Notes under the pieces: generated by a model
The model's database searches: none
Seen by the model: the letters and a program-made list of their open reading frames with translations, nothing else
What the model was told of the DNA's origin: nothing
DNA from: Kineobactrum sediminis
Lineage (GTDB): Bacteria > Pseudomonadota > Gammaproteobacteria > Pseudomonadales > Halieaceae
Direction of reading: 5' to 3'
Length of the DNA: 64,000 nucleotides
Assembly: GCF_002868715.1 (NCBI RefSeq)
Contig: NZ_PKLZ01000010.1
Span: 62,001 to 126,000, forward strand
Translations under genes and position numbers: made by a program
Shown here: one piece after another, positions 26,363 to 35,137 of the stretch
Layout: each line of letters begins with the position of its first letter
Position numbering within the stretch: position 1 is the first letter of the stretch

Positions 26363-27199
26363 TCACGTCCGCGGACAAGGGCCAAAAAAATCCAGTAGCA
26401 GGTCATTCAGAGCCGGTGGCCGATCCAGCATCAGCCAGTGCGAAGCACCTTCCAATCGCTCGTAGCGCCACTCCGATTCCATGAATTCTGCTGAGCCCAA
26501 CATCTGACTCTCTGTCAGGTAGATATCACCACTGCTCCAGATGCCCATTGTCGGTACCGTGACCGGCGGCATCTGCCAACCTTCCTCGGTCCAGGTCTCG
26601 AGGTCCATATTGGCGCGGTACCAGTTAAGTGCCGCGGTAAGGGCACCCGGACGCGAGAGATCGGAGATCCAGGTATCAAGCTCGGGATGATGGCACCAAA
26701 GATCCCTGAAGAACTGCCAGTCCTGTCTCGTAATGATATCCTCTGCCGTTCCTCGCCGCATGAACACCAGCATGTACCATGCCAGACGCCGCTGAGCGAT
26801 ACCTGCGTTCCACAATGAAGTGATATGCCCAACCGACAGAGCAACATGTCGCTCAACTCGCTCTGGATACAGCGCGGCCAGATTCCAACCGACAGCCGCA
26901 CCCCAGTCATGACTCACTAACCGCACTTTCTCAAGCTCAAAATAATCCAGCAGCGCGATGATGTCTCCCACCACCTCGGGCATCGCATAAGCCTCAACCT
27001 CCTGCGGCTTGTCCGAACCGCCAAAACCGCGCTGGTCAGGTGCGATCACCCGATAACCCGCTTCGAGCAGTGAAGGCACTTGGTTTCGCCACAGGCGTGC
27101 GGAGTCAGGAAACCCATGCAACATCAGTACTGGAGCACCGGATCCTTCGTCCATCACCTGGAAGTTATAATCACCCAAAGTCAGCATCTGAATCGACAT
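26363..27199 (-). CDS. Alpha/beta hydrolase, epoxide hydrolase / haloalkane dehalogenase-like
   Basis: A 278-aa alpha/beta hydrolase. LMLHGFPDSARLW contributes the oxyanion hole, the nucleophile elbow is SHDWGAAVGW (Asp nucleophile, as in epoxide hydrolases and haloalkane dehalogenases) and the catalytic His is in GASHWLMLDRP. A cap domain lies between about residues 130 and 215. An Asp nucleophile argues against an esterase. It has no signal peptide and lies between two TonB receptors, so it may open an epoxide or remove a substituent early in the pathway. The reaction cannot be decided from sequence alone. Confidence 0.82.
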   Translation of the reverse strand: MSIQMLTLGDYNFQVMDEGSGAPVLMLHGFPDSARLWRNQVPSLLEAGYRVIAPDQRGFGGSDKPQEVEAYAMPEVVGDIIALLDYFELEKVRLVSHDWGAAVGWNLAALYPERVERHVALSVGHITSLWNAGIAQRRLAWYMLVFMRRGTAEDIITRQDWQFFRDLWCHHPELDTWISDLSRPGALTAALNWYRANMDLETWTEEGWQMPPVTVPTMGIWSSGDIYLTESQMLGSAEFMESEWRYERLEGASHWLMLDRPPALNDLLLDFFGPCPRT

Positions 27200-27242
27200 A
27201 GTATTGCTTCAACTCCATATGTTTCAAAGAACCGGCATGTCG

Positions 27243-27257
27243 CGATATCAAATATCG
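27243..27257. promoter_or_regulatory. Perfect inverted repeat upstream of the alpha/beta hydrolase
   Basis: CGATAT-CAA-ATATCG, a perfect 6-bp inverted repeat with a 3-base centre, 43 bp before the hydrolase start. It differs from the TNGTNNNACNA operators. A second palindrome, TTTGCGCAAA, is at 27300-27309. The 27200-27442 gap contains no gene that I can support. Possible site for an unidentified regulator. Confidence 0.35.
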
Positions 27258-27442
27258 TGCGCTATCTTCGACTTAAAGCGGAAGAACGTCCCAACTGGCT
27301 TTGCGCAAACAAATACCGGAGCCAGGGAAGGAGTACCTACTCCGCCAGTCCGGGCCAGCTTGATTGACCTCATTTCGAGTACCAGCGACGAGCTCTGCAC
27401 AGACAAACAATCAAGCTCGAAAAACGCGTACGCTACCAAGCC

Positions 27443-29788
27443 TCAAAAATCGTAGGCGAGGGTCACGCCGTACGTTCGGGGCTGTCCCACCATGCGCATG
27501 ACCACATCACTGTTGGAGACAAGGTTTGTCGCGTAGAACTCGTCGAAGAGGTTTTTGCCCCAAGCCGTGATGGTCAGCCCGTTCTCGAGCATTTGCAGGC
27601 CGAGACGGGCATCAACCGTCGTGTAGCCGTCAATGATGAATGGGCGTTCATACACGGTACGTATGTCGGCTCGATCCGGCAGAGGTATCCTACTGCCGCC
27701 GATGTAGGCATCCGCATCAGTACGATAATTGTAGGTGAACCCCATGAAGAGCTCGCGCTCGCCCCGGGCGCCCAGGGGCATGCGGTAGTCCACGTCAAAG
27801 ACAGCAGCCCACTCGGGTGCGAATGGCAACCTGTCGCCCGAGAAATCCTGATCATTACCATAGATGTCAGTGCTTTCGAATTTCTCTACCTCGGTATCGA
27901 GATAACTCAGGGTTCCAGTCAGCGTCAGGCCATTCACTGGCACCCAGGAGACATCTGCCTCGGCACCCAGAATCCGTGACTCCGGCACATTCTGCAGCTG
28001 CTGCAGCAGGCCAAACAGGTCATCCTTGAGTGTGCCCTGAATCTGCTTGTCTTCGTACTCCTGGTAGAAAACCGCGGCATTGGCCTGCATTCTGCCGTCA
28101 AGCAAAGTGGCCTTGGTACCCAATTCATAGGACAGCACGGACTCTTGAATTGCCGGTATGAGTGCCGACTGCACGGATGCAGTAATCGCGGGGAAGCTGC
28201 CGGCCTTGTAGCCCCTGGAAACATTCAGATAAAGCAAGGTGTCCATATTCAAGCGATAGTCTGCGCCGACCTTCCATGACACATTGTCCTCGGAAAGCTC
28301 CGAGACGAAAGGATCTCCGGGCAGTAACTGCTCGTTCAGGGTATAGCAATCTCGCGGGCCCAGTTCGATCCGCTGGCCCGCAAAAATCTCGCCAAGCAGG
28401 GTAAAAAGCTCGGCCACCCGACCATCACCCGGGCTATAGCCGCAGATGTAGGTGTCGTTGGTCATGTCGGTGTAGCGGGCGCCTGCACGAAGTGTCAGAT
28501 CCTCGCTGAGGTCGTATTCCATATTACCAAATACCGCATAGCTCTCGATATCGGCCTCGGAATCGATACCACTGACATTAATAAACAAGTTTGCGGCATT
28601 GCTCAGGGAATTGTCTCCGTAGGCAATATGCTGGTCTTCCTTGACCTCGGCAGTTTCGTAGTTCGTGCCCAGTGTCCAGCGCACACTGGCTCCCAGGGCG
28701 CCCGCATTTGAAAGGCGCAACTCCTGGTTGAAGGTACGAATCTCACCTTCGTCTTGCGGATTGTCCGCAAATTGCGGCGCCGCGCCGTCGAGATCAGTGA
28801 CTGGATCCTGATCCAGGTGGTTATAGGTTGAGAGTGAGGTCAAAGTCACGGCATCAGTGATGTCGTAGTCAATCCGCAATGAGGCCTGCGCGATCTTGCG
28901 GTCACCCTCCGGGTAAGGATCTGGCGACCAGTCAGCCAGCCGCGCATCGTCTCCCGGTATCAGGGGGTAGTTGGCCTCATCTTCTGTAGGGGCACCAGCC
29001 GCGCTGGGAATAATCGTGATGGTCTGCTTGGCCTGCGGGTCCGACTTGTCGATGGATCCATTCAGGTTAAATAAAAGGGATAATCGATCCGTCGGCCTGG
29101 ATTCCACGATCAGTCGTGCCGCAACATATTCCTGGGCACCGAGCTCATCGTCCCGGGTGTAGCTGCGCTGCCACTCGTCCCGGTTACGGTAATCAAAGGC
29201 CAGACGCACGCCGGTGGAGTCGCTGACCGGGCCGCTCACGAAGCCGTTCGCCGTGAACTCACTGAAGCGGCCATAGCCAACCTCAATGCTGCCTGTGGGC
29301 TCCGTGGTTGGCTTGGCGGCGATGTAGTTGATCGCCCCGCCAGTGGAGTTCTGCCCGAATAGTGTTCCCTGGGGTCCCTTCAGAACCTCAATGCGCTCAA
29401 GGTCAAACAGTGAGCGCCCACCCAGCACCGGGAAAGGCATGGGCGCCTCGTCCAGGTACAGACTGACCGCCGGGTAGACCGCCAGCGCATCGGCGTTGTA
29501 GCCCACGCCTCGCAGCGTGTATACCGGCGTATTATGACTCGAGGGCGCCAGCGCCAAGCCGGGAACAATAGCGGCGAATTCTTCCGGATTGGTGATCTGG
29601 CGATTCCGTATGGCGTCACCGGATAATGCAGTCACCGTAAGGCCGACATCATTAATGCTTTGCTGGCGCTTGTTTGCGGTGACGACGATTTCCTCCAGCA
29701 CACTACCTTGCGCCATCACCATGGCCGAACTTAGTCCGAGGGGCGCGCACGCAATTGCGTACGCCAGGAATTTTCTTTTGCCTGTCAT
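27443..29788 (-). CDS. TonB-dependent outer membrane receptor 3
   Basis: A 781-aa receptor: signal peptide ending near VMAQG, LEEIVVTA, plug motifs (VYTLRGVGYN, DLERIEVLKGPQGTLFGQNSTGGAINY) and a barrel ending TLAYDF. It is a paralogue of receptor 2. CTGGAGACAG precedes the ATG. A perfect TTGT-N3-ACAA palindrome lies 105 bp upstream, so its expression probably follows the catabolic regulon. No iron-box-like site was recognised. Substrate unknown, but regulon membership argues for the island's carbon substrate. Confidence 0.93.
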   Translation of the reverse strand: MTGKRKFLAYAIACAPLGLSSAMVMAQGSVLEEIVVTANKRQQSINDVGLTVTALSGDAIRNRQITNPEEFAAIVPGLALAPSSHNTPVYTLRGVGYNADALAVYPAVSLYLDEAPMPFPVLGGRSLFDLERIEVLKGPQGTLFGQNSTGGAINYIAAKPTTEPTGSIEVGYGRFSEFTANGFVSGPVSDSTGVRLAFDYRNRDEWQRSYTRDDELGAQEYVAARLIVESRPTDRLSLLFNLNGSIDKSDPQAKQTITIIPSAAGAPTEDEANYPLIPGDDARLADWSPDPYPEGDRKIAQASLRIDYDITDAVTLTSLSTYNHLDQDPVTDLDGAAPQFADNPQDEGEIRTFNQELRLSNAGALGASVRWTLGTNYETAEVKEDQHIAYGDNSLSNAANLFINVSGIDSEADIESYAVFGNMEYDLSEDLTLRAGARYTDMTNDTYICGYSPGDGRVAELFTLLGEIFAGQRIELGPRDCYTLNEQLLPGDPFVSELSEDNVSWKVGADYRLNMDTLLYLNVSRGYKAGSFPAITASVQSALIPAIQESVLSYELGTKATLLDGRMQANAAVFYQEYEDKQIQGTLKDDLFGLLQQLQNVPESRILGAEADVSWVPVNGLTLTGTLSYLDTEVEKFESTDIYGNDQDFSGDRLPFAPEWAAVFDVDYRMPLGARGERELFMGFTYNYRTDADAYIGGSRIPLPDRADIRTVYERPFIIDGYTTVDARLGLQMLENGLTITAWGKNLFDEFYATNLVSNSDVVMRMVGQPRTYGVTLAYDF

Positions 29789-29893
29789 TGTCTGTCTCCA
29801 GAATGGGCCGGATGCTATGGGATGCCGACCGCAGATATTATTGTGAAAGCCCCGTTAACACTCTACTGATTTTCCAATGATTGTAAACAAATA

Positions 29894-29904
29894 TTGTATG
29901 ACAA
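29894..29904. promoter_or_regulatory. Operator upstream of TonB receptor 3
   Basis: TTGTATGACAA, a perfect palindrome. On the minus strand, in the receptor's reading direction, it contains the -10-like TACAAT (29898-29893). The 14 bases TTTTGTCATACAAT read on the minus strand at 29906-29893 recur exactly at 30834-30847 before the SCP2-type thiolase. Confidence 0.6.
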
Positions 29905-29925
29905 AATTATCAAATCTATTTAGAT

Positions 29926-29962
29926 GCTTTCGTCCCCTCCGCTTTCGTCCCCTCCGCTTTCG
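29926..29962. repeat. 15-bp tandem repeat, about 2.5 copies
   Basis: The unit GCTTTCGTCCCCTCC occurs at 29926-29940 and 29941-29955, followed by a partial GCTTTCG at 29956-29962. It lies just beyond the 3' end of surE copy 2. No function is seen; it may be a slippage product. Confidence 0.7.
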
Positions 29963-29974
29963 GCGCAGGCCAAG

Positions 29975-30754
29975 TCAACCCTGACTCAACCTCATGCCGA
30001 CGAGAGACGAGAGCATAGCGCGATGAGTCATATCCACCTGTAGAGGGCAGACCGATATCGCCGCATCGGTCATCGCACGAAGATCGGTGCCATCCAGATC
30101 ACCTCCTGCATCCGGCTCCAGATGAACCCAGTAATAAGGTATCTGCCGATTATCCACCCGACCTTCGGTCTTGAACGCGCCCGGCGGACGTCGGCCCATG
30201 GACACCACCTGCACGCCACTGACCGCATCAGCACTAACCGGCGGGAAATTGATATTGACGAAGGAGCCGTCGGCGATTCCGCACTCGAGCACCTGTTCGA
30301 CGACAGATACGAGGTAACGCTCCGAGGTATCCCAGGGCACATCCTTGCCACGCTCGAATACCTGGCTGAGCGCGATAGCGGGAATCCCCATTAGCGCAGC
30401 CTCCATGGCGACAGCGATTGTGCCGGAATAGTGTATCTCGTCCGCGAGATTGCCGCCGCGGTTTATACCCGCGAGTACCAGCGTCGGCAGCTCTTGCATG
30501 ATCTCCCGCAGCGCCATCAAAACACAGTCAGTGGGTGACCCCTTGATGGCGATATGCCGGTCGCCCAGCTGCCTGAGTCGAATGGGCGTATGCATGGAGA
30601 CCGAATGGGAGGCCCCGGATTTTTCCTCGTCAGGCGCGACCACCCACACGTCCTTACAATGCTCTCTTACAATCTTTTCGAGCAGCTGAATGCCCGGGGC
30701 GTGTATGCCATCATCGTTGACGATCAGCACCCGATGGTCGGCCAGTCTAGTCAT
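29975..30754 (-). CDS. SurE-like 5'/3'-nucleotidase (island copy 2)
   Basis: A 259-aa SurE paralogue with all active-site segments: VLIVNDDGIHAPG, SGASHSVSMH, IKGSPTDC and AGINRGGNLADEIHYSGT. The start at 30754 follows CTGGAGAAAA; the in-frame extension to 30814 is not conserved. It is divergent from the SCP2-type thiolase and shares the operator-bearing gap with it. A second SurE in the same island, again next to an operator, points to a specialised function for both copies. Confidence 0.85.
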   Translation of the reverse strand: MTRLADHRVLIVNDDGIHAPGIQLLEKIVREHCKDVWVVAPDEEKSGASHSVSMHTPIRLRQLGDRHIAIKGSPTDCVLMALREIMQELPTLVLAGINRGGNLADEIHYSGTIAVAMEAALMGIPAIALSQVFERGKDVPWDTSERYLVSVVEQVLECGIADGSFVNINFPPVSADAVSGVQVVSMGRRPPGAFKTEGRVDNRQIPYYWVHLEPDAGGDLDGTDLRAMTDAAISVCPLQVDMTHRAMLSSLVGMRLSQG

Positions 30755-30835
30755 AGTATTTTCTCCAGGACAATGCGCGGTATGCACCGGCGTAGTTGAT
30801 AAGAAGTCATGCAAGCATGTTACATTACTACTTTT

Positions 30836-30846
30836 TTGTCATACAA
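30836..30846. promoter_or_regulatory. Operator and promoter between surE copy 2 and the SCP2-type thiolase
   Basis: A perfect TTGTCATACAA palindrome ending 28 bp before the thiolase ATG. It overlaps a good plus-strand -10, TACAAT (30842-30847), with GTTACA (30819-30824) as a -35-like element 17 bp upstream. Binding would block RNA polymerase. It is 82 bp from the surE start on the other strand. Confidence 0.6.
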
Positions 30847-30874
30847 TAAAATGTCACCCAAAAGGCGAAACAAT

Positions 30875-32119
30875 ATGAAAGATGTATACATAGTCGGTGT
30901 CGGCATGACGCCATTCGGGCGCTTTCTGAACCGCTCGCTGACTGCCATTTCAGAGGAAGCCGTAGGCCTTTCACTCACGGACGCTGGCCTGTCACACGAT
31001 GACATTGAGGCAATTACCTTCGCTAACGCAACTCAGGGCGCCATGGAGGGACAGTTTGGTATTCGCGGGCAGGTTGCTCTCTCTGGCCTGCCTTTCGACG
31101 GCGTGCCTATCATTAACGTGGAGAATGCCTGCGCCAGCGCCTCCACGGCCCTCCAGATCGCCATGACCCAGATACAGGCGAGCCAGGTCGATATCGCTCT
31201 CGTTATCGGCGCTGAAAAGATGTGCCACACGGACTCGGCTCTATCCATGGCGGCCTTCCAGGGCAGCTGGGACCGCGCCAACAGCGAAAATACCATGGGC
31301 CGGCTGGATGCCATGTCTGCCGTCGTACCTACGCCAGCGGAAGAGGCGGCCCGCGAAAGTACGCGCACCGTTTTCATGGACATCTACGCGGCCTTTGCCA
31401 AGTATCACATGGGACGCTTTGGTACAACTCAGCGGCAGATCGCCGCGGTCGCCGCCAAGAACCACCGCCATTCAGTAGAAAACCCGCTGTCCCAGTACCG
31501 AAAGCCCTTTACCACCGAAGAGGTACTGGCCAGCCGGCTTATCGCCTGGCCGTTCACCCTACCCATGTGCTCGCCAATCAGTGACGGCGCAGCCGCCGCC
31601 ATCATCTGTAGTGAATCGGCACTCAAGCGCATGGCACATCCAGGTCGGGCCGTAAAGATACGGGCGTGCTGCCTGATGAATGGTGGCCGCCGAGAGCATA
31701 CCGAGATCGAGAAACACATTTCGCGCCGCGCCGCCTTAAAGGCCTACGAGACAGCCGGGGTAGCGCCGAAGGATATTGACGTAGTGGAATGCCACGATGC
31801 TACCGCTTTTGGCGAGATCCAGCAGAGCGAGAACCTGGGCTTTTTTGACTTCGGAGAGGGCGGCCCTGGCGCGGAGCGGGGAGAGACCACCCTGGGTGGA
31901 CGCATACCCTTTAACCCCTCGGGCGGTCTGGAATCCAAAGGTCATCCCATAGGAGCAACGGGTCTCGGGCAGATTCACGAGCTGGTTACCCAGCTGCGCG
32001 GTGAAGCTGGACCGCGACAGGTAACGGGGGCAAGGCTGGCGCTGCAGGAAAACGGCGGCGGCCTGATCGGCATCGAAGAAGCCGCAGTGGTGGTGAGCAT
32101 ACTGGAGGCTTGTAGATGA
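30875..32119 (+). CDS. SCP2-type thiolase (lipid-transfer protein family)
   Basis: A 414-aa thiolase-superfamily protein of the sterol-carrier-protein-x / Ltp group: YIVGVGMTPFGRF at the N-terminus, the nucleophilic Cys in NVENACASAS, VECHDATAFGE, and the catalytic His in GHPIGATG. Family members act as 3-oxoacyl-CoA thiolases for branched substrates or, with a DUF35 partner, as retro-aldolases on steroid side chains. No DUF35 gene is present in the window, which favours a thiolase role. The start at 30875 follows AAAGGCG. It overlaps the CoA ligase by 4 bp (ATGA), so the two are translationally coupled. Confidence 0.88.
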   Translation: MKDVYIVGVGMTPFGRFLNRSLTAISEEAVGLSLTDAGLSHDDIEAITFANATQGAMEGQFGIRGQVALSGLPFDGVPIINVENACASASTALQIAMTQIQASQVDIALVIGAEKMCHTDSALSMAAFQGSWDRANSENTMGRLDAMSAVVPTPAEEAARESTRTVFMDIYAAFAKYHMGRFGTTQRQIAAVAAKNHRHSVENPLSQYRKPFTTEEVLASRLIAWPFTLPMCSPISDGAAAAIICSESALKRMAHPGRAVKIRACCLMNGGRREHTEIEKHISRRAALKAYETAGVAPKDIDVVECHDATAFGEIQQSENLGFFDFGEGGPGAERGETTLGGRIPFNPSGGLESKGHPIGATGLGQIHELVTQLRGEAGPRQVTGARLALQENGGGLIGIEEAAVVVSILEACR

Positions 32120-33687
32120 ACATCGCACAGCTACTGGAAAACACAGCGCGGAGCTTTCCCAGACGCCCGGCGGTTTCCTTGGGACGCCGTACCGCTCTTG
32201 ACTATTCACAACTTGCAGAGCGCACCGCACGCCTGGCTCGCGCCATCGGCAGCCGGGCTGGTGACAGCAGAACGGTTGCGATCACTATTCCGAACTGCCC
32301 TGAATACCTGGAAATACTCTACGCGATCTGGCACGCCGGGCTGACCGCGGCCCCCTTGAACGCCAAACTCAGCACCAGCGAGCTGGCTTTCATGGTGCGG
32401 GACTGCGGCGCCCGGCTGGCATTCACAAGCACAGAGCAGGCCGTGGAGCTGCGAGCACTGCTTGACGACGTGGCCACTCTGGCTCCCTGCACCGCGGACT
32501 ATGATACGGCGCTTCAGTCACCGACCGTCGCCATTGCGGACCGTCAGCCGAACGACCCGGCTTGGATTTTCTACACCAGCGGCACCACCGGCAAACCCAA
32601 GGGGGCAATTCTCTCCCACGGCAACCTGATGGCGATGACGCTGGCCTACTACGCCGATATCGACTCGCTGGACGAGCACGACACGTTATTGCACCTGGCG
32701 GCAACCTCTCATGCCTCGGGTCTGTTCGGGCTGTCTTTCATCGCCAAGGCCGGCAACAATGTCCTGCCGGAAAGTGGCGGCTTTGAGGCTGCGGAACTCG
32801 CGGCACTGATCAACCATTACCCAAACCTGACCTTCTTCATGCCACCCACCCTCCTGCGGCGACTCGATCGCTACCCGGCACTAGGACATGCGAACCTGGA
32901 CAATGTAAAGGCGGTACTTCTGGGCGCAGCTCCGATCACGCCGGCGGATCTGCGCGCCGGCTACGCAATGTTCGGAGCAAAGCTGTGGAATGGTTACGGT
33001 CAGGGGGAAAGCCCTTGCACGATCACCGCCATGAGCAAGTCCATGATTGCCCAGTGCATCCGCGATCAGCGTGAGGACCGACTGGCGTCCGTAGGTATTG
33101 TGCGCACCGGCCTGCGAATCGCCGTACTCGACGACCAGGGTCAGCCGCTTCCGCTCGGCACAACCGGCGAGATCGCTGTTAGCGGCGCAACCGTCATGCA
33201 AGGGTACCTTAACCGGCCCGATGCCACCGCGGAAACAATCGTGGCAGGCTGGCTACGCACTGGCGATATCGGGCGACTGGATAGTGAAGGCTATCTCACA
33301 CTGCTGGACCGGAAAAAGGATGTGATTATTTCCGGCGGCATGAATATCTATGCCCGCGAGGTTGAGGACGTACTGCATGAATCGGAGGATATCGCCGATA
33401 TTGCCGTGATCGGACTACCGGATGCGGAATGGGGCGAAAACGTACTTGCCATCGTGGTGCCGTCGCCAGGGGCGACTCCGGATCTCGCGGCACTGGACGA
33501 CCTCTGCCTGGAGCACTTGGCGCGCTTCAAGCGGCCAAAGCGCTATTACTTTGTGGACGAACTGCCACGGAATGCCAGCGGGAAGGTGCTGAAACGACAG
33601 TTACGCGATGAAATAGCCCGGAAAGACCCCGGCGAGCTCCTCAGGCCCCGCCAAGTTGTTACTGTTAAGTATCGCTCGCCCTGTTAA
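32116..33687 (+). CDS. AMP-forming acyl-CoA ligase (ligase 2)
   Basis: A 523-aa ANL-superfamily ligase with the standard loop FYTSGTTGKPKGAILS, GYGQGESPCT, GWLRTGDIGRLD, LLDRKKDVIISGGMNIYAREVED and the catalytic Lys in KVLKRQLRDE. It should convert a carboxylate to its CoA ester. Coupled to the SCP2-type thiolase through an ATGA overlap. Ligase 1 has an atypical phosphate loop whereas this one is canonical, so the two probably use different substrates. Confidence 0.9.
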   Translation: MNIAQLLENTARSFPRRPAVSLGRRTALDYSQLAERTARLARAIGSRAGDSRTVAITIPNCPEYLEILYAIWHAGLTAAPLNAKLSTSELAFMVRDCGARLAFTSTEQAVELRALLDDVATLAPCTADYDTALQSPTVAIADRQPNDPAWIFYTSGTTGKPKGAILSHGNLMAMTLAYYADIDSLDEHDTLLHLAATSHASGLFGLSFIAKAGNNVLPESGGFEAAELAALINHYPNLTFFMPPTLLRRLDRYPALGHANLDNVKAVLLGAAPITPADLRAGYAMFGAKLWNGYGQGESPCTITAMSKSMIAQCIRDQREDRLASVGIVRTGLRIAVLDDQGQPLPLGTTGEIAVSGATVMQGYLNRPDATAETIVAGWLRTGDIGRLDSEGYLTLLDRKKDVIISGGMNIYAREVEDVLHESEDIADIAVIGLPDAEWGENVLAIVVPSPGATPDLAALDDLCLEHLARFKRPKRYYFVDELPRNASGKVLKRQLRDEIARKDPGELLRPRQVVTVKYRSPC

Positions 33688-33767
33688 AATTCCAGTCTTT
33701 ACATTCACAACGACAGGATAGCCGGTCGCCAATATGTGGTGGCACCCGGGTGCAGGGGAATGATCAG

Positions 33768-34490
33768 ATGAGCGAATTGCAGAAACCGGGACCAGACAAG
33801 TCAAAGAAACGCGTGAACAAGGGCGGAAATTCGCCCGACATTGTCGTAGACTGGATCCAGGAAGGGCTGTACAACGGCCGCTATGTCCCCGGGCAAAAGC
33901 TGGTCGAGGCGGACCTGATCGCGACCTTGAACATCTCACGGGGTCCTGTACGAGAAGCCCTCAAACGGCTGCATGGCAAGGGCATCACCAAGCAGATTCC
34001 TTACCGTGGCGCGCACATCCGGGCGTTTTCCCGCAAAGAGGCCGCCGACCTGCTGACCGTTCTTGAACCCATGACCTCGTTGATGGCGAAGCTCGCCGCG
34101 GAGGCCGTTGCGGCAGGCGCTTCGACAAAACCGCTTGCCGGCATTCAACAATGGATCAACAGGTTCCAACGTGGCAGCGTGAATGACGTAACCTTCGTCG
34201 GCAAGCGACAGCACCTGTACCAAACCCTGATGGAAATCGGGGGCAATGTCGAACTCCCCTACATCATGCCCATTGCACTACTACACCTCCTGCGCCTGCA
34301 GTCTTTCCCCTACCTCGATCGCAAAACGCGCCAGCAGGTCATCGACGAGTACATGCGCATTATTGATGCGGTACTCAACGGCGATGCGACCCGCGCCGCC
34401 CGGGTCGGCAAGCAACATGTTCAGGCCGCAAAGAAGCGCCTCGCGGCACTGCCTGATGAGGCATTTCCGGACTTTCGCGCCAGCAGCTAG
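33768..34490 (+). CDS. GntR-family regulator (regulator 2), paralogue of regulator 1
   Basis: A 240-aa GntR protein with a winged helix (GRYVPGQKLVEADLIATLNISRGPVREALKRL) and an FCD-like helical domain. The recognition core SRGPVREA is identical to regulator 1. Two metal-ligand positions of classical FCD domains are changed (LYQTL for the FH site, EYMRII for the EH site), so effector binding may not need a metal. The ATG at 33768 follows AGGGGA; a GTG at 33750 is possible. It lies 80 bp after ligase 2 on the same strand. Confidence 0.85.
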   Translation: MSELQKPGPDKSKKRVNKGGNSPDIVVDWIQEGLYNGRYVPGQKLVEADLIATLNISRGPVREALKRLHGKGITKQIPYRGAHIRAFSRKEAADLLTVLEPMTSLMAKLAAEAVAAGASTKPLAGIQQWINRFQRGSVNDVTFVGKRQHLYQTLMEIGGNVELPYIMPIALLHLLRLQSFPYLDRKTRQQVIDEYMRIIDAVLNGDATRAARVGKQHVQAAKKRLAALPDEAFPDFRASS

Positions 34491-34552
34491 GCCTTGTGCC
34501 GCGACAGAATGAGCCAAACCTGGGCCAAAGCACGCAGGTGAGGCCGCACGAT

Positions 34553-35044
34553 CTACAGCACCTCATGGATGTGGTACCGCGGCCCGGCGTCGAGACGCTC
34601 CCCAATGCCCACTGCCAGCATCCGGTTCAACCAATTATAGCGTGGGTCAGCCGTATCAAAGCGCGGCACGATACGAAAATAGATCTTCCGGTAATCGACC
34701 GCTTTTCCCGCGGCCAGTTCCGCCATAGCATCCGCGGGGCCATGGCGCATACCGAGATATTCGCAGTTGATCAGCGCACCGTCGTGAGTCTCTATCACCA
34801 GCCTCACATTCAGCTCGAGAATACCCGCGGCATTGGTTACCGCCCAGTCGCTTCCGCCTGAAAGAATACGCCCGGACAGACGCGGGCCCTCAATGCTGCC
34901 ACCGCGCACGGGCACACACTTACGCTCACCCACGGGTGTGGCACCAAGCCTGTGCGGCTCGTCGAGAACCGCCGTGAGAATTGCCAGTGGCCTGGTGTGT
35001 AATGGATAAGGCACAACGCCCCGGGTTGTCTGAATCTCCGTCAT
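34553..35044 (-). CDS. DUF3237-family protein
   Basis: A 163-aa protein of the DUF3237 (UPF0311) family, recognised by the layout of a small beta-barrel with GARKxVPVxGG-like ERKCVPVRGGSIEGPRLSGRILSGGSDW and the terminal YNWLNRMLAVGIGER. No biochemical role is firmly known for the family, which often accompanies catabolic CoA-dependent clusters. No signal peptide. It is divergent from SDR 4 across a 133-bp gap containing operator-like sites, so it likely belongs to the same regulon. Confidence 0.8.
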   Translation of the reverse strand: MTEIQTTRGVVPYPLHTRPLAILTAVLDEPHRLGATPVGERKCVPVRGGSIEGPRLSGRILSGGSDWAVTNAAGILELNVRLVIETHDGALINCEYLGMRHGPADAMAELAAGKAVDYRKIYFRIVPRFDTADPRYNWLNRMLAVGIGERLDAGPRYHIHEVL

Positions 35045-35137
35045 GATGTCGCTCCTATACTCAGGTTGTCGACGCCATCATTGCCTGGGGGCGCCACAAG
35101 CCCCGTTGCGCGTTGACCGCAGTCGGGACATCTAATA

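Noticed and set aside
29881-29890. TTGTAAACAA as a further operator
   Set aside because: The spacer is only 2 bases; the perfect site is next to it at 29894.
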